Shown here piece by piece: positions 52,165-62,443 of a stretch of DNA of 64,000 nt; position 1 is the first letter of the stretch, and the number at the start of each line of letters is the position of its first letter. Origin of the DNA: Zoogloea sp. (GTDB lineage: Bacteria; Pseudomonadota; Gammaproteobacteria; Burkholderiales; Rhodocyclaceae); assembly GCA_016720685.1 (NCBI GenBank), contig JADKKC010000008.1:3581-67580 (forward strand), given 5' to 3'. The position numbers were made by a program, and so were the translations under genes. Below the pieces are notes generated by a model, which had not been told where the DNA came from, did no database searches, and saw nothing but the letters and a program-made list of their open reading frames with translations.

Positions 52165-53084
52165 TCAATTCGAGATCGGCACGGAAATGCGATAGCCGCC
52201 CAGGCCAAAGACGGCCTCCTTGCCGACGTGGGTGGTCTGGCCAAACTGTAGAAGGGGCCAGATGCGCGACAAATCACCCTTGAGTGTCCAGTCGCCGACG
52301 AGGCCGCCGAGTGCCATGGTTTGTTGCTGGCGACTGGAGCGTCGTGACCAGTCCCGCCAAGACAGGTTGCGCGTTTCCGTAAGCGCTTCGGCGTCCTTGG
52401 CCAGTGCGGCGAAATCGAAACCCGGTGCCCCGTGGCCGTGGAATTCAGCGAGCAGGCTGATACGCCTGGCCAGCGCAAGGACCAGCCGGCGAGCGTTCAC
52501 ACGCTCCGCGCCAAGCGCATGGCCGTTAGCCTGGAGGCGCAGCGGGGTGTGGAAGTTGAGGGTGGCAGTCGTCGGCGTGTTGCGAGGAGAGACGGACTCA
52601 AATCGTGGTGCCTGAATGTTGCTGTCAGCGGCATCGAAGACAAGATGCTCGCCGGTCGCACATCCCTGAGTAACGCGCAGCAGCTGGGCGCGCCCGTCAC
52701 CTGGACCGATACCCTGTGCGAGCGCGCGCTGCCAGGCGAGAACGATCAAGGCCGCCTGCTCAATGGCGCGACCCAGCAGCACCATGTCGAATTCGAGCGT
52801 TTCGCCGGGCAGCCATTCGCGGGGGGCTCGATTACGTAGGGTCGAGGTACTTCGGAGAACTTCTGCAGGCTGTGTCCTTCGGCGGGTGGTGCGCTCTCGA
52901 AGACCACTGCGTAGGGACAGGTGCGCAGAAGTGGACAGCCCGTGCAGGTGGATACGCGGGTCATGCAGGCGATGCGCCGGAGTGCGCTGCCAAATGCGCC
53001 GCGCAAGGTGGAGCCGGCGTAGTCTGGCAGGCGCAGCGGAGTGCTGACGAGGGCTTGAAGTTGGAGGCGGGCGTGAGGGAGCAT
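52165..53084 (-). pseudogene. cas6: second Cas6 endoribonuclease, frameshifted
   Basis: From 53084 the frame reads MLPHARLQLQALVSTPLRLP, DYAGSTLRGAFGSALRRIAC, a CTGC...TCPYAVVFES cysteine set and SLQKFSEVPRPYVIEPP, a Cas6 N terminus. The second half is in another frame, EWLPGETLEFDMVLLGRAIE ... MALGGLVGDWTLKGDLSRIW, PLLQFGQTTHVGKEAVFGLG, with the G-L-V-G and H-V-G-K-x-x-x-F-G-L-G signature of Cas6. The switch is in a run of six G (52821-52826), where a single-base indel joins the two. Cas6 trims pre-crRNA at the repeat hairpin. Confidence 0.85.
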
Positions 53085-53103
53085 GGGGCGAAAAGGGTTG
53101 GAC

Positions 53104-53240
53104 TCAGCGAAATAGGGATTTGCGCAGATCCTGCAGTTTTTGCAGCAGGGTTTTTTCGTCAGCGAGGAGGCGCGCGGTTTCGTCGTTACGACTGCGCACG
53201 CCGTGAGCCATCGCGTTGCGCAGGTATGTTCGGCGCAGCC
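53104..53240 (-). pseudogene. HEPN ribonuclease C-terminal fragment (Csm6/Csx1-like)
   Basis: Reads RRTYLRNAMAHGVRSRNDET then ARLLADEKTLLQKLQDLRKS and a stop at 53104, 20 bp before the second cas6. RNAMAH is an R-x4-H motif as in HEPN RNases, which in type III systems sit behind a CARF sensor domain and cut RNA when cyclic oligoadenylate is bound. The sensor part has been lost at the IS66 remnant. The call rests on one motif, length from the C terminus, and position. Confidence 0.5.
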
Positions 53241-53249
53241 CCGAGCTGA

Positions 53250-53700
53250 AGGCGGCGATCGTGGCCGAGTGCTTGGTGCTGGGGGCGTCGGTCGCCGCGG
53301 TGGCCCTGGCCCACGGGGTCAATGCCAACCTCGTTCGCAAGTAGATCGAGAAGGCGCGCTCATCGACCCAGGCGGCGGCGGACGTGAGTTGGCTCCCGGT
53401 GCGGCCCGACACGCCCCCACCGGCAACGCGGGCCGCCACGCCTCGTGGCGAGATCGAGATCGAACTCCCCCGTGCCCGTCTCCTGTTGCGAGGGGCCGTG
53501 GATCTGGCGGTGCTTGAGCGGGTGCTGGCGAGTCTGTCCCGATGATCCGCCCCGGCCCGGGCACCCGCATCTGGCTGGCCTGCGGCTTCACCGACATGCG
53601 CCGCGGCTTCGATGGCCTGGCGGCGCTGGTGCAAAGCCAACTCGAGCAGGATCCCTTCTCGGGCCAGCTGTTCGTCTTTCGCGGACGCAAGGGAGATCGG
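53250..53700 (+). pseudogene. older IS66-type remnant (tnpA and tnpB)
   Basis: AECLVLGASVAAVALAHGVN and EIEIELPRARLLLRGAVDLA form the end of an IS66 TnpA with an internal stop, and from 53542 MIRPGPGTRIWLACGFTDMR and RRGFDGLAALVQSQLEQDPF start a TnpB. It is a different IS66 from the two copies elsewhere. The tnpB frame is cut at about 53700. Confidence 0.75.
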
Positions 53701-53956
53701 GTGTGCTCGCCATTTACCTCAGCCCTGGGCCGGGCGGCCAACAACACTATTTCCAGATAACTGTCATTATCGGAAATAAGGATGATCCTCTCCCCTTGCC
53801 GGGCCAATCGCAACTGCTCGAAAGCAGCGGTCCGGCCCGCTTTGCGGTCAGTACCAGTTTGGGCCGGGCCGTGTCGAGAGTAAGCGTCCAACCGGTCCAC
53901 CTTGCGCGGGTTGGCGTTGATGATGAGCATGGTGCCCACGCAAATCAGGTGGACAC

Positions 53957-54346
53957 ATGTACGCGAATCTCGTTAAAGCGCCTCTGGGCCGTCATCGTCG
54001 AACCTATCCGGATGATTTCAAGACTCAGGTAGTGGCCGCCTGTCTGCAGCCAGGGGTTTCGATGGCGGCGGTGGCGCTGGCCAACGGGCTCAATGCCAAT
54101 CTGCTGCGCCGATGGGTCAAGGAGGTTCGCGGTGGGGGCATGCCAGCCCCCACTGCCGGTAGCGAGGACGCGCCAGCCTGCCCCGCGCCACCCACCCTGG
54201 TTCCGGTGACGGTAGCCTTGCCGGAGGCGGTGCCCTCGGGGGAGATCAAGATCGAGATTCACCGCGCCCAGGCGGTGTTTCAGATCAGTTGGCCGGCCGC
54301 TGAGTCGGCCAGTTGTGCGCAGTGGTTGCGTGAGGTGCTGCGATGA
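53957..54346 (+). CDS. tnpA: IS66 TnpA
   Basis: MYANLVKAPLGRHRRTYPDD, then KTQVVAACLQPGVSMAAVAL and ANGLNANLLRRWVKEVRGGG form the helix-turn-helix transposition protein. 129 residues, intact, overlapping tnpB by an ATGA. Confidence 0.9.
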   Translation: MYANLVKAPLGRHRRTYPDDFKTQVVAACLQPGVSMAAVALANGLNANLLRRWVKEVRGGGMPAPTAGSEDAPACPAPPTLVPVTVALPEAVPSGEIKIEIHRAQAVFQISWPAAESASCAQWLREVLR

Positions 54347-54681
54347 TTCAGCCCGAGCAGGTCTGGCTGGCGGTCGAGCCAGTCGATATGCGGATGGGCA
54401 TTGACGGTCTGTCACCGCAGATTCAGCAGGTCCTGGGGCGATCGCCCTGCGATGGAACGGCCTATGCCTTTCGCAACCGCAGCGGCAACCGGATCAAGTT
54501 GCTGGTTTGGGATGGAACCGGGGTCTGGCTGTGTGTCCGGCGTCTGCATCAGGGGCGCTTCACCTGGCCCCACAGCACGGATGCCGTGTGCACGCTGAGT
54601 GCGGCCGAATGGCAGTGGCTCATCCAGGGCGTCGACTGGCGTCGCCTCCAGGCCAAGCCGCAGGATGCCTGGCAGGTCTGA
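54343..54681 (+). CDS. tnpB: IS66 TnpB
   Basis: 112 residues, differing from the TnpB of copy 1 by only a few residues (LSPQIQQVLG for LSLQIQQALG). Intact. Confidence 0.92.
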   Translation: MIQPEQVWLAVEPVDMRMGIDGLSPQIQQVLGRSPCDGTAYAFRNRSGNRIKLLVWDGTGVWLCVRRLHQGRFTWPHSTDAVCTLSAAEWQWLIQGVDWRRLQAKPQDAWQV

Positions 54682-54748
54682 GGCCACACATCCCTGAAGA
54701 ATCCAGTGTTTACAAAGGCTTTTACACCTGAACGGTATCATTCTGGGC

Positions 54749-56332
54749 ATGAACCGCTGCGCCGAACCCTCCGGGGTGATCCCGCCCGCTCTTGCCGGAG
54801 TGGGCGCAGGCACAGATTGCCACCTTGCAGTCACAGCTGGCCGAGCGCGAGGCCGAGCTCAAGCGGCGCGAGTTGAAGATCCAGCAATTGACGCTGGAGT
54901 TGGCCCATCACAGGCGGATCCGTTTCGGCGCCAGGGAGTGAAGGGCTTCGGTGCCGAGCAGCGTGAGCTGTTCCTGGACAGCCGTGCCGAAGACGAGGCC
55001 GCCATCCTGGCGGAACTGGAACAGCAGCGCGGCCCGTCCTGCGCGCCAGGCCAAACGCACTGGCCGCCATCCTTGCCGCCGGCGTTGCCGCGGATCGAGC
55101 ATCGCCACGAACCGGCCTCCTGTACGTGCGGAGCATGCGGTGCCGGGCTGGTGAAGATTGGCGAAGACATCAGCGAACAACTGGACGTGGAGCCCGCCCG
55201 ATTCTTTGTCCATCGCCACATCCGTCCGCAATACGCCCGTCGGCGCTGCGAAACTGTCACCGCCGCCCCGTACCGGCCAGCCTTATCGACGGGGTCGGGC
55301 GGCTCCGGGGCTGCATGCCCGGGTTCTGATCCAGAAATTTCTGGATCACCTGCCGCCTATCGCATCGAGAAGAGTCAGCGAACGGCATGGGGCATCGATT
55401 GCCCGCTCCACGCTGGCCCAGGGGTGGGCCAGCTGGGTCTGGCCCTGCAGCCCTTGGTGGATCGTCTGAGCACACTGCTCAAGCGGGCCAGGTGCCGCAT
55501 GCCGATGAGACCCGGTTCAGCAACCGGATCCGCCAGGGCAAGACCCGGCGGGCTTATCTCGGGCCTATCGAAGCAATGAGCTGGAGGGGGCTGCACCGAT
55601 CGTCGTCTTCGACTATCAAACCAGCCGCAGCGGCCAACATGCCCGGGATTTCCTGCAAGGCTGGCAAGGCCGCTTGATGGTCGATGACTACGGGGGATAC
55701 AAGGAGCTCTTCCGGCAGGGTGTCACGGAACTGGCGTGCCTTGCCCATTGCCGACGCAAGTTCTTCGATCGGCATGCTGCGCACCCGCATCCTGTGGCCG
55801 AAGAGGGCCTTACGGCAGATCGCCGAGCTGTACGCGATCGAGGCGCAAGCCCGCGATGCCGACGCAGCGGTGCGTCTCGCCCTTCGCCAGCAGGAGGCCT
55901 TGCGCGCCTGGAGTGACTTGCACAGTTGGTTGTGCGCCCAAACGGAGAGTGGCCGCCGATGGAACGGGACTGGCCTGTGCCATCGATTACAGCCTCAAAC
56001 GCTGGCCAGCGATCCTGCGCTATGTGGAAAGTGGTCAGCTGCCCATCGACAATAACCCCATTGAGAACGCCATCCGGCCGATTTGCCGGGCGGCGCAATT
56101 GCTCTTCGTGGGCTCCGAACGGGCAGGCCAGCGCGCCGCGGCCATCCAGAGCCCGCTGGCCACCGCCAGCCCAATGGACTGGAACCCTACGCCTGGTTGC
56201 GGAGTACCCTTGGAGAAACTCCCGGTCTGGCCCCACAGCCGAATCGATGAGTTGTTACCGCTGGGTGGCCGGGTGATTGACGTCGATGCCACCCCCAAGG
56301 ACGTCATCGACACTCGGATCATCCCCCCCTGA
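54749..56332 (+). pseudogene. tnpC: IS66 TnpC with multiple frameshifts
   Basis: Pieces of the copy 1 TnpC appear in all three frames in the right order, e.g. AEDEAAILAELEQQ, VDDYGGYKELFRQGVTELAC and DNNPIENAIRPIC. At least six single-base changes of phase are needed. Most of the nucleotide sequence still matches copy 1. Confidence 0.9.
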
Positions 56333-56399
56333 TCCCCGCAAGGTGGGCCGGTTGGACGCTTACTGTCGAGACGCCTGCCGTCGGTGTTAATTAGCCAAT

Positions 56400-57689
56400 T
56401 CAAGAAGGCGACGGCACGTCGAAAACGAGCACTGTGACAGTGAGTTCCCGGTTCCGGTCGCCCGGGTGATGGAAGATGTACCGGCAGCCGCTCTCATGCT
56501 TCCAGTCGACAGTCCGCTTCCAGTTTGGATGGGCCTCCGTCCGTTCCCTCACTCCGTCGAGGACGGTCGACGCCGACGTCCCCCGGTTGAACACCAGGAT
56601 CGCGGTCTTCGCGTCTCGCCAGGACGAGTAGCGGAGAATCTGGTCGATGGTTTCCGCGTAGTGTTTTGGCCCCTTCCAGAACTTGCACTCGGCAATGAAC
56701 ACGTTCCGTCCGTTCTCTCGCAGGAGGACATCCGTTTTCCCGCCGGCGTTGAAGGTCTCACCGGTGGCTCGCCCCTCGAACTGCCCGTTGAGCTGGACGA
56801 GGAAGTGATCGCGGAGCGCCTCTTCGCCCATGTAGGCGAACGAAGACGGGCTCCGTTCCATGACCTGGACCATGTTCTGAACGACCGAGAGCACGTGCTC
56901 GTAGTGTTGGGCGTCGAGGACCGGCTCCGGCTCGTACGGGACGGAGGCCGCCGTGGGCAGGGTCGGGATGATCCTCCTCCGCACGTCCGGCAGGGCGTAC
57001 GTGGAAGGGGCTCCCGCCCTTTTCTTGAGCGGGATACCGAGCGCTGCTGCGCGGCCCTGGTTGGCGAGCAGCCGGGCGCGGCGGTTCGAGACCGCCGTCT
57101 CCGCCTCGTAGGGGAGGCTCCGGTTGTATTGGTCAGCTTCCCCGCGGATCCTGGAGAAGTACTGCTCGATTTCCGCGAGGGAGCGGTCGGCTTCCGACCG
57201 GACGTCCCGATCTTCCCCTTGGGGAATTTCGAACGAAAGGAGGAGCGACCTTCCCCGGACTGCGGCCCGGGGAGGGGATAGCGAGAACTGGCTCGGACGG
57301 ACGTAGAAGAGCTCGGGATCCCCGTCGAATGGCACTTCGACGTCGATCTTCTGGCCGGGGACGTAGCAGGGCCGGCTCCGGTCCGAAACCATCCGGCGCT
57401 GGTCGTACCGGACGTCCACTTTCGTTTCGGACTCTTCCGCGCTCCATTCGTCCCGGCGGAGGGCCGGGGGGGTGAGGCGGTACTTTTCCGCCAGGTAGGC
57501 GGCTAGATCGAAAGGCGCGGTGTTGAGGAGCCGGTTTGCGTCGATGGACTCGACTTCGTCTCGGAGCCCCTTCGCGAGTTTGGCCGTCAGGTCGCTGAGG
57601 CCTTGGGAGGAGAAGAGGAGTCCGGAGGACTTGTCGGCATATCTGAACATGGAACCGGTTCTGGTGATGTCGTCAGAAAGGAATCGCAC
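56400..57689 (-). CDS. PD-(D/E)XK nuclease-like protein
   Basis: The last third of the 429-residue product holds GEEALRDHFLVQLNGQFEGR, GETFNAGGKTDVLLRENGRN and VFIAECKFWKGPKHYAETID, which gives the E...D...E-x-K pattern of a restriction-type nuclease fold. The first 250 residues are not recognised and are rich in charged residues. The start is GTG at 57689; an ATG at 57653 is also possible. It follows the 161-residue gene by seven bases and so belongs to the HigB/HigA operon. It might be a defence nuclease, a DNA-repair enzyme or an effector restrained by the XRE protein. Confidence 0.7.
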   Translation of the reverse strand: MRFLSDDITRTGSMFRYADKSSGLLFSSQGLSDLTAKLAKGLRDEVESIDANRLLNTAPFDLAAYLAEKYRLTPPALRRDEWSAEESETKVDVRYDQRRMVSDRSRPCYVPGQKIDVEVPFDGDPELFYVRPSQFSLSPPRAAVRGRSLLLSFEIPQGEDRDVRSEADRSLAEIEQYFSRIRGEADQYNRSLPYEAETAVSNRRARLLANQGRAAALGIPLKKRAGAPSTYALPDVRRRIIPTLPTAASVPYEPEPVLDAQHYEHVLSVVQNMVQVMERSPSSFAYMGEEALRDHFLVQLNGQFEGRATGETFNAGGKTDVLLRENGRNVFIAECKFWKGPKHYAETIDQILRYSSWRDAKTAILVFNRGTSASTVLDGVRERTEAHPNWKRTVDWKHESGCRYIFHHPGDRNRELTVTVLVFDVPSPS

Positions 57690-57696
57690 TCCGTCT

Positions 57697-58182
57697 TCAG
57701 GCCGCCTTTTTCCCCTTGTACGGAAGCTGGAGTTCTTCGACGTCGAGAGTGAAATCCAAGGGGATTTGGATCGGGGCCTGCGCAGGGTTTTTGTCGTTGT
57801 AGACGTCGACGTCCGTCTTCAATTGGAAGCAGTCGCCCACGATTTGCTGGCGCCTCTGAGAGAACGACCGTGCGAAATGCTCCCGCGGCGCCCTCTCATC
57901 GTCGATGTCAGCCCAAAGGGAGGCTGTCTTCTCACCTTGTTTGGAGCGGACGGCGTGCTTGGCCCGGTAACGTTTACCACTGGGGTCCGTGCGGTACTCT
58001 TCCCGGAACACTTTGGAGATGTCCGCCGCGATCGCGTCGATGACGGTGCTGATGCTCGGTTTGTGGAGCCCCTTCCTGTATGCCCATTCCGCGACCGCGT
58101 GCGGATCGAGCAGGCCGCTCCCGTCGACTTCCTTCTGGTATCGCTCGAGATAGGCCTTAACTTCATTTGCGTAAGCGGACAT
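57697..58182 (-). CDS. hypothetical protein of the HigBA-nuclease operon
   Basis: A 161-residue protein starting MSAYANEVKAYLERYQKEVD, with a helical, charged sequence (DDERAPREHFARSFSQRRQQ) and a C terminus ending QLPYKGKKAA. No family recognised. It lies between the peptidase part of the HigA-like gene and the nuclease gene with gaps of 7-15 bp. Confidence 0.6.
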   Translation of the reverse strand: MSAYANEVKAYLERYQKEVDGSGLLDPHAVAEWAYRKGLHKPSISTVIDAIAADISKVFREEYRTDPSGKRYRAKHAVRSKQGEKTASLWADIDDERAPREHFARSFSQRRQQIVGDCFQLKTDVDVYNDKNPAQAPIQIPLDFTLDVEELQLPYKGKKAA

Positions 58183-58197
58183 TCTTCCTCCTTCGCC

Positions 58198-59318
58198 CTA
58201 TTCCGAAAAAGAACCCCATCCGTCCGAGTCGGCGGATTGGAGCGCGCAGTCCCGAATCTTCACCTGGTGTTTTCTTAGAAAATCGTGCCGCTTGAGGCGG
58301 CGCTGGAGCTGGCCTACGACGAGGCCAGGATGCACGTTGATACGCTGAGCGAAGAGCAGGACCTTCTTTTCGGAGAAGTACGGCTGGACGCGGGCGACGA
58401 AATCGTCGAGTTGCCCCCTCGGTACGCAGAAGTCGGCCCCTGCTTCGTTCGCCCGTGCCTCGCACTCGGCGATCCCGTCCGTTTCGCTACCGAGGTCCGA
58501 GTCTATGAGCACGTCCGCGTCGGCCTTCCCGTCCTCACGGAGGACGTGCTCGATCTCGTGTCGGAGCACGAACCAGAAGTTGTCGATGCGATCGAACCTG
58601 AGTGTCATGCCGATGACGGGCTTCCCGTCGTCGAGCCAGAACGTGGCCCCGTCGATCTTCGATCCGGGCATGGCTTCCACGAAAACCAGCCGCACGCCGG
58701 CCTCCGCCAGGATCCGCGGTATGCATGGCGCGCCTCTTCCGGCGCGAGGAGGAGAGCTTTCAGCTTTTCGACGGCGGCGGCCAGCTTCTCCACGGAATAC
58801 GCGGGGACGACCTGCTTCTCAGCCAAAGTCCGGACGCGGAACAGCCAAGCCATCTGCAGGGGCGTGGCCTCAAGGTGCGCGTGCGTCTTCTTCGCGTTGT
58901 GGACAAGCTCGGGACGGACGCCGACGTCCGGAATCCGGAAGAATTCGCAGAAACGAGTCTCCAGCACTTCGACGCTCTCGCTGGCCTGGACCCAGCCCCG
59001 CCGGATCATTTCCCTGACGGGGAACCGGCCGTACAGAGCAGCTTTCCTGGCGACGATGCCGTCTTCCGTCTTCACTTTGGAAAGCTGGTACTGGCTTTCC
59101 AAGGACATCCAGTAGTCGGGAGACGTCCCGAAAGCTTCGGCCAGTCCTTTAGCAGTTTCCGGGGTGACAGCGCGCTTTCCGGAAATGAGCTCGCTGATGA
59201 GGCGCGCGGGGCGTCCCATGATCTCCGCGAGTTCCTGCTGGCTCCAGTCCCGCGCCTCCAACTCCTCGCGCAGGAACTCTCCTGGCGGGAATACTTCCGC
59301 GGGTACTCGTGCGTTCAT
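58198..59318 (-). pseudogene. higA: HigA/XRE antitoxin with ImmA/IrrE-type protease domain, frameshifted
   Basis: From ATG at 59318 (MNARVPAEVFPPGEFLREEL) a HigA-type helix-turn-helix follows: RDWSQQELAEIMGRPARLIS, SGKRAVTPETAKGLAEAFGT. Near 58715 the sense moves to another frame (ILAEAGVRLVFVEAMPGSKI) with FWFVLRHEIEHVLREDGKAD, an H-E-x-x-H zinc-protease motif, ending at 58198. Similar HTH-ImmA fusions act as regulators that cleave partners. One indel breaks it. Preceded by the HigB-like toxin. Confidence 0.8.
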
Positions 59319-59333
59319 GATTTCCCCCACCTA

Positions 59334-59630
59334 TTAGTGATAATCGACGATTTCAACGATGCCGACGACCTTGCAGGGGTGTTCGCCCCTGATCTCCAGG
59401 ACGAGCCTCCACTGTTTGTTAAGTCGGATCGAGTGCTGTCCTTCCCTGTCTCCTTTGAGCTTCTCGAAGTGCAAGGATTTCAGCGCGTAGAAGTCGCGCT
59501 CGTCTCGGAACCCGCGGATCTGCTGCATCCGCCTCCGGTAGGCGCTCACGATTTCCTGAGGGTACCCGGCGGTGAACTGGGCGTCGGTTTCGAGCCTGTC
59601 AAGGTCGTCGTCGTCGAACTCAACTTCCAT
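59334..59630 (-). CDS. higB: HigB-type (RelE-superfamily) toxin
   Basis: A 98-residue protein (ATG 59630) starting MEVEFDDDDLDRLETDAQFT, with RRRMQQIRGFRDERDFYALK, SLHFEKLKGDREGQHSIRLN and KQWRLVLEI, the strand-rich end of HigB/RelE-like RNases. It precedes the HTH gene by 15 bp, as in higBA loci where toxin comes first. The longer frame above 59630 includes no better start. Confidence 0.82.
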   Translation of the reverse strand: MEVEFDDDDLDRLETDAQFTAGYPQEIVSAYRRRMQQIRGFRDERDFYALKSLHFEKLKGDREGQHSIRLNKQWRLVLEIRGEHPCKVVGIVEIVDYH

Positions 59631-59681
59631 AGTGTGGAGTTTATCCCTTAAATGGTAAAAGTCAATTCCATCATTACACAT

Positions 59682-59945
59682 GGTGTAAAGATGGGCAACT
59701 TAGCTTATTGTATCAGGGTTCGCGGGGAGATCCTGAACGCCCCCACCTTCAGGGGAGAAGGTTGCAGGCCGCGTTACGCGACCACACGACCAGGTAGTTG
59801 AAGATGCCGAGCATCGGGTGGGCGCCCGCGACGGGTTCGGACGGTCCGCACATGAGCGAGTAGGTCAAGTATCAGACGAGGAGCGCTCCGGCAGTGGTAA
59901 TCGCCGCCGAGATTTTCTCGGCTCGTGGACATGATTGGGGGCTAG
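59682..59945. other. region upstream of higB, no gene
   Basis: Contains the probable promoter of the higB operon (AT-rich near 59640-59720, e.g. cttagcttattgtatcaggg). Nothing else recognised up to the IS21 end. Confidence 0.45.
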
Positions 59946-62443
59946 TGTCACCGACCGGCACATAGGAGCCACTCCGTGATCGGCGTAATGGAGCCAGTTC
60001 CACTCTGACGGGCGTCTCGACCTTTCGCGGTCCATCGCTACCCTGCCGGGTTTGGCAGGAGAAAGCCGATGGCCCGCAGGAGCATCGAGATGCACGAGTA
60101 TCGCCAGGCCCTGATGCGTTTGCGTCAGGGCGATTCGGAGCGCGAGATTGCGCGCTCCGTTTTGATGGGCAGGGCCAAAGCGGCCCGCTTCCGGGAGTTG
60201 GCCCGGGAGAAGGGCTGACTTGAGCTCACCCGACCCTTGCCGCCTACGCCCACTCGTCGAGCGCTGGGTCGGCCAGGGCGTCTCGGGCACCGCCATCCAC
60301 GCCGCGCCTGAAGCGCCAGCACGGCTGGACCGGGAGCTACTCCCGTGTCCGGCGCCTGGTCGTGCGGATGCCCGCCAGCTGCCACCCGAGACGACCTGCC
60401 GCCTGGACTTCGACCCTGGCGACGCCGCGCAGGTGGATTTCGGCTCTGGCCCCACGCTCTTGCACCCCGACGGCCAGCCCCGGCGCACCTGGGCCTTCGT
60501 GATGACGCTGGCCAACAGCCGCCACCAGTACGTCGAGTTCGTCTGGGACCAGACGGTGGCCACCTGGCTGGGCTGCCACCGCCGCGCCTTCGAGTGGTTC
60601 GCCGGTGTGCCCCGGCGCGTGATCATCGACAACGCCAAGTGCGCCATCACCCGCGCCTGCGCCCAGGACCCGACCGTGCAGCGCGCCTATGCCGAGTGCG
60701 CCGAAGGCTACGGCTTCAAGATCGACGCCTGCCCGCCGCACGACCCGCAGAAGAAGGGCATCGTCGAATCCGGCGTCAAGTACCTCAAGGGCAACTTCCT
60801 GCCGCTGCGGAGCTTCCGCGACCTGGCCGACCTCAACGCCCAGGCGCGCGCCTGGGTGATGGACGAGGCCGGCGTGCGCTGCCACGGCACCACGCGGCGC
60901 AGCCCACTGGCACTGTTCGCCCTGGAAGCGCCGCTGCTGCAGGCGCTGCCCGGCCAGGCGCCGGATCTGGGCAGCTGGCACCGGGTCAACGTGCACCGCG
61001 ACTGCCATGTGCAGTTCGAGCGGGTGCTGTACTCGGCGCCGTTCACGCTGGTGGGCAAGACCCTGTGGCTGCGCGCCACCGACGCGGCCGTGGCGCTGTT
61101 CGAGGACTACCGCCATGTGGCCACCCATCCCCGAGGCCAGCGAGCCGGCCAGCGGGTGAGCGTGCGCGAACACCTGCCGCCCGAGGCGCAAGCCTTCTTC
61201 GGCCGGGACCGCGCCTGGTGCGCCACCCAGGCCGAGCGCATCGGAGCGAACTGCAAGGCCTTGATCGAGCAACTGCCGAGCGACCACATCCTGGAGCGGC
61301 TGCGCGCCGCACAGGGCGTGCTGGCCTTGCTCAAGCCCTACGGCGTGAGCGGCTTGAGGCCGCCTGCGCCCGCGCGCTGGCGCATGACTCGCCCTACTAC
61401 CGCACCGTCAAGACCATCCTGGCCACCGGCCACGACCTGCCGCGCCACCACGCCGCCGGCCTACGCCGCCAGGCCCGCTTTGCCCGCGGCCACCGCCGAG
61501 CTCTTCGCCGCGAACCCCCCCCACCCACCCACCCGGACCCGCAGCCTGCCCCACCCCGAAGGAGAACACCATGAACCCCGCCCCCGAGCTGGCACCGCAG
61601 TTGAAGCAGCTGCGCCTGTCCGGCATCTTCGACTCGCTCGAAGCCCGCAACCGCCAGGCCATCGAGGCCAAGCTGGCCTACACCGACTTCCTGGCGCTGC
61701 TGATCAGCGACGAGGTCGCCCGGCGCGAGCAGAAGAAGTTCAGCACGCGGCTGCGCCGGGCGCAGTTCCGAACCACCAAGACGCTGGAGCAGTTCGACTT
61801 CGAGCGGCTGCCGCAGCTCAACCGGGCGCTGGTGCACGACCTGGCCACCGGGCGCTACCTGCTCGAGAAGGCGCCGGTGCTGATCGTCGGGCCCTGCGGC
61901 ACCGGCAAGAGCCACCTGGCGCAGGCGCTGGGGCATTGCGCAGTGCGCCAGGGCGTGGACGTGGTCTTCACCACCTGCGCCAGCCTGACGCAGAGCCTGA
62001 ACGCGGCCCGGGCCACCGGCAGCTACGAGCGCAAGCTGGCCGCGCTGGCCCGGGTGCCACTGCTGATCATCGACGACTTCGGCCTGAAGCCGCTGCGGGC
62101 GCCGGCCGACGAGGACCTGCACGACCTCATCGCCGAGCGCTACGAGCAGGCCGCCACCATCGTCACCAGCAACCTGGACTTCCCCGAGTGGGACCAGGCC
62201 TTCCCTGCCAACCGGCTGCTGGCCAGCGCCAGCCTGGACCGGCTGCGCCACAACGCCTACTGCCTGACTCCGACGGGCCGTCTTACCGGGCCCCGCCGGG
62301 GTCCGAACAAAGCCAAAACAGTCCTTGCCAGCACCCCGAAAAACCACCAACTCTTGAACCCCGCCGAAGACGTCCGTCAGAACCTATTCAAACTGGCTCC
62401 TATATGCCGGTCAGAGGTGGCTCTATTGTGCCGGTCAGTGACA
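59946..62443 (+). mobile_element. IS21-family element
   Basis: Ends tgtcaccgaccggcac (left) and gtgccggtcagtgaca (right) are near-perfect complements, with further sub-terminal copies of accggca. It encodes IstA and IstB. No matching target duplication was seen. Confidence 0.82.
60070..61574 (+). pseudogene. istA: IstA transposase, frameshifted
   Basis: Sense starts MARRSIEMHEYRQALMRLRQ, shifts frame at about 60210 and again near 60340, and then runs GDAAQVDFGSGPTLLHPDGQ, FVMTLANSRHQYVEFVWDQT, VIIDNAKCAITRACAQDPTV and CPPHDPQKKGIVESGVKYLK, the DDE integrase core of IS21 IstA. A last shift at about 61360 leads to LAHDSPYYRTVKTILATGHD. At least three indels. Confidence 0.85.

Larger units (their letters stand above)
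53880..56363 (+). mobile_element. IS66-family element, copy 2
   Basis: Terminal inverted repeats beginning gtaagcgtccaaccgg match those of copy 1, with an 8-bp target duplication TGTCGAGA at 53872-53879 and 56364-56371. tnpA and tnpB are whole; tnpC is broken. Confidence 0.9.

Noticed and set aside
56466..59651. Plus-strand frames 56466-57281, 57520-58278 and 58725-59651
   Set aside because: Antisense shadows of the nuclease, unknown and HigA/HigB genes; no motifs.
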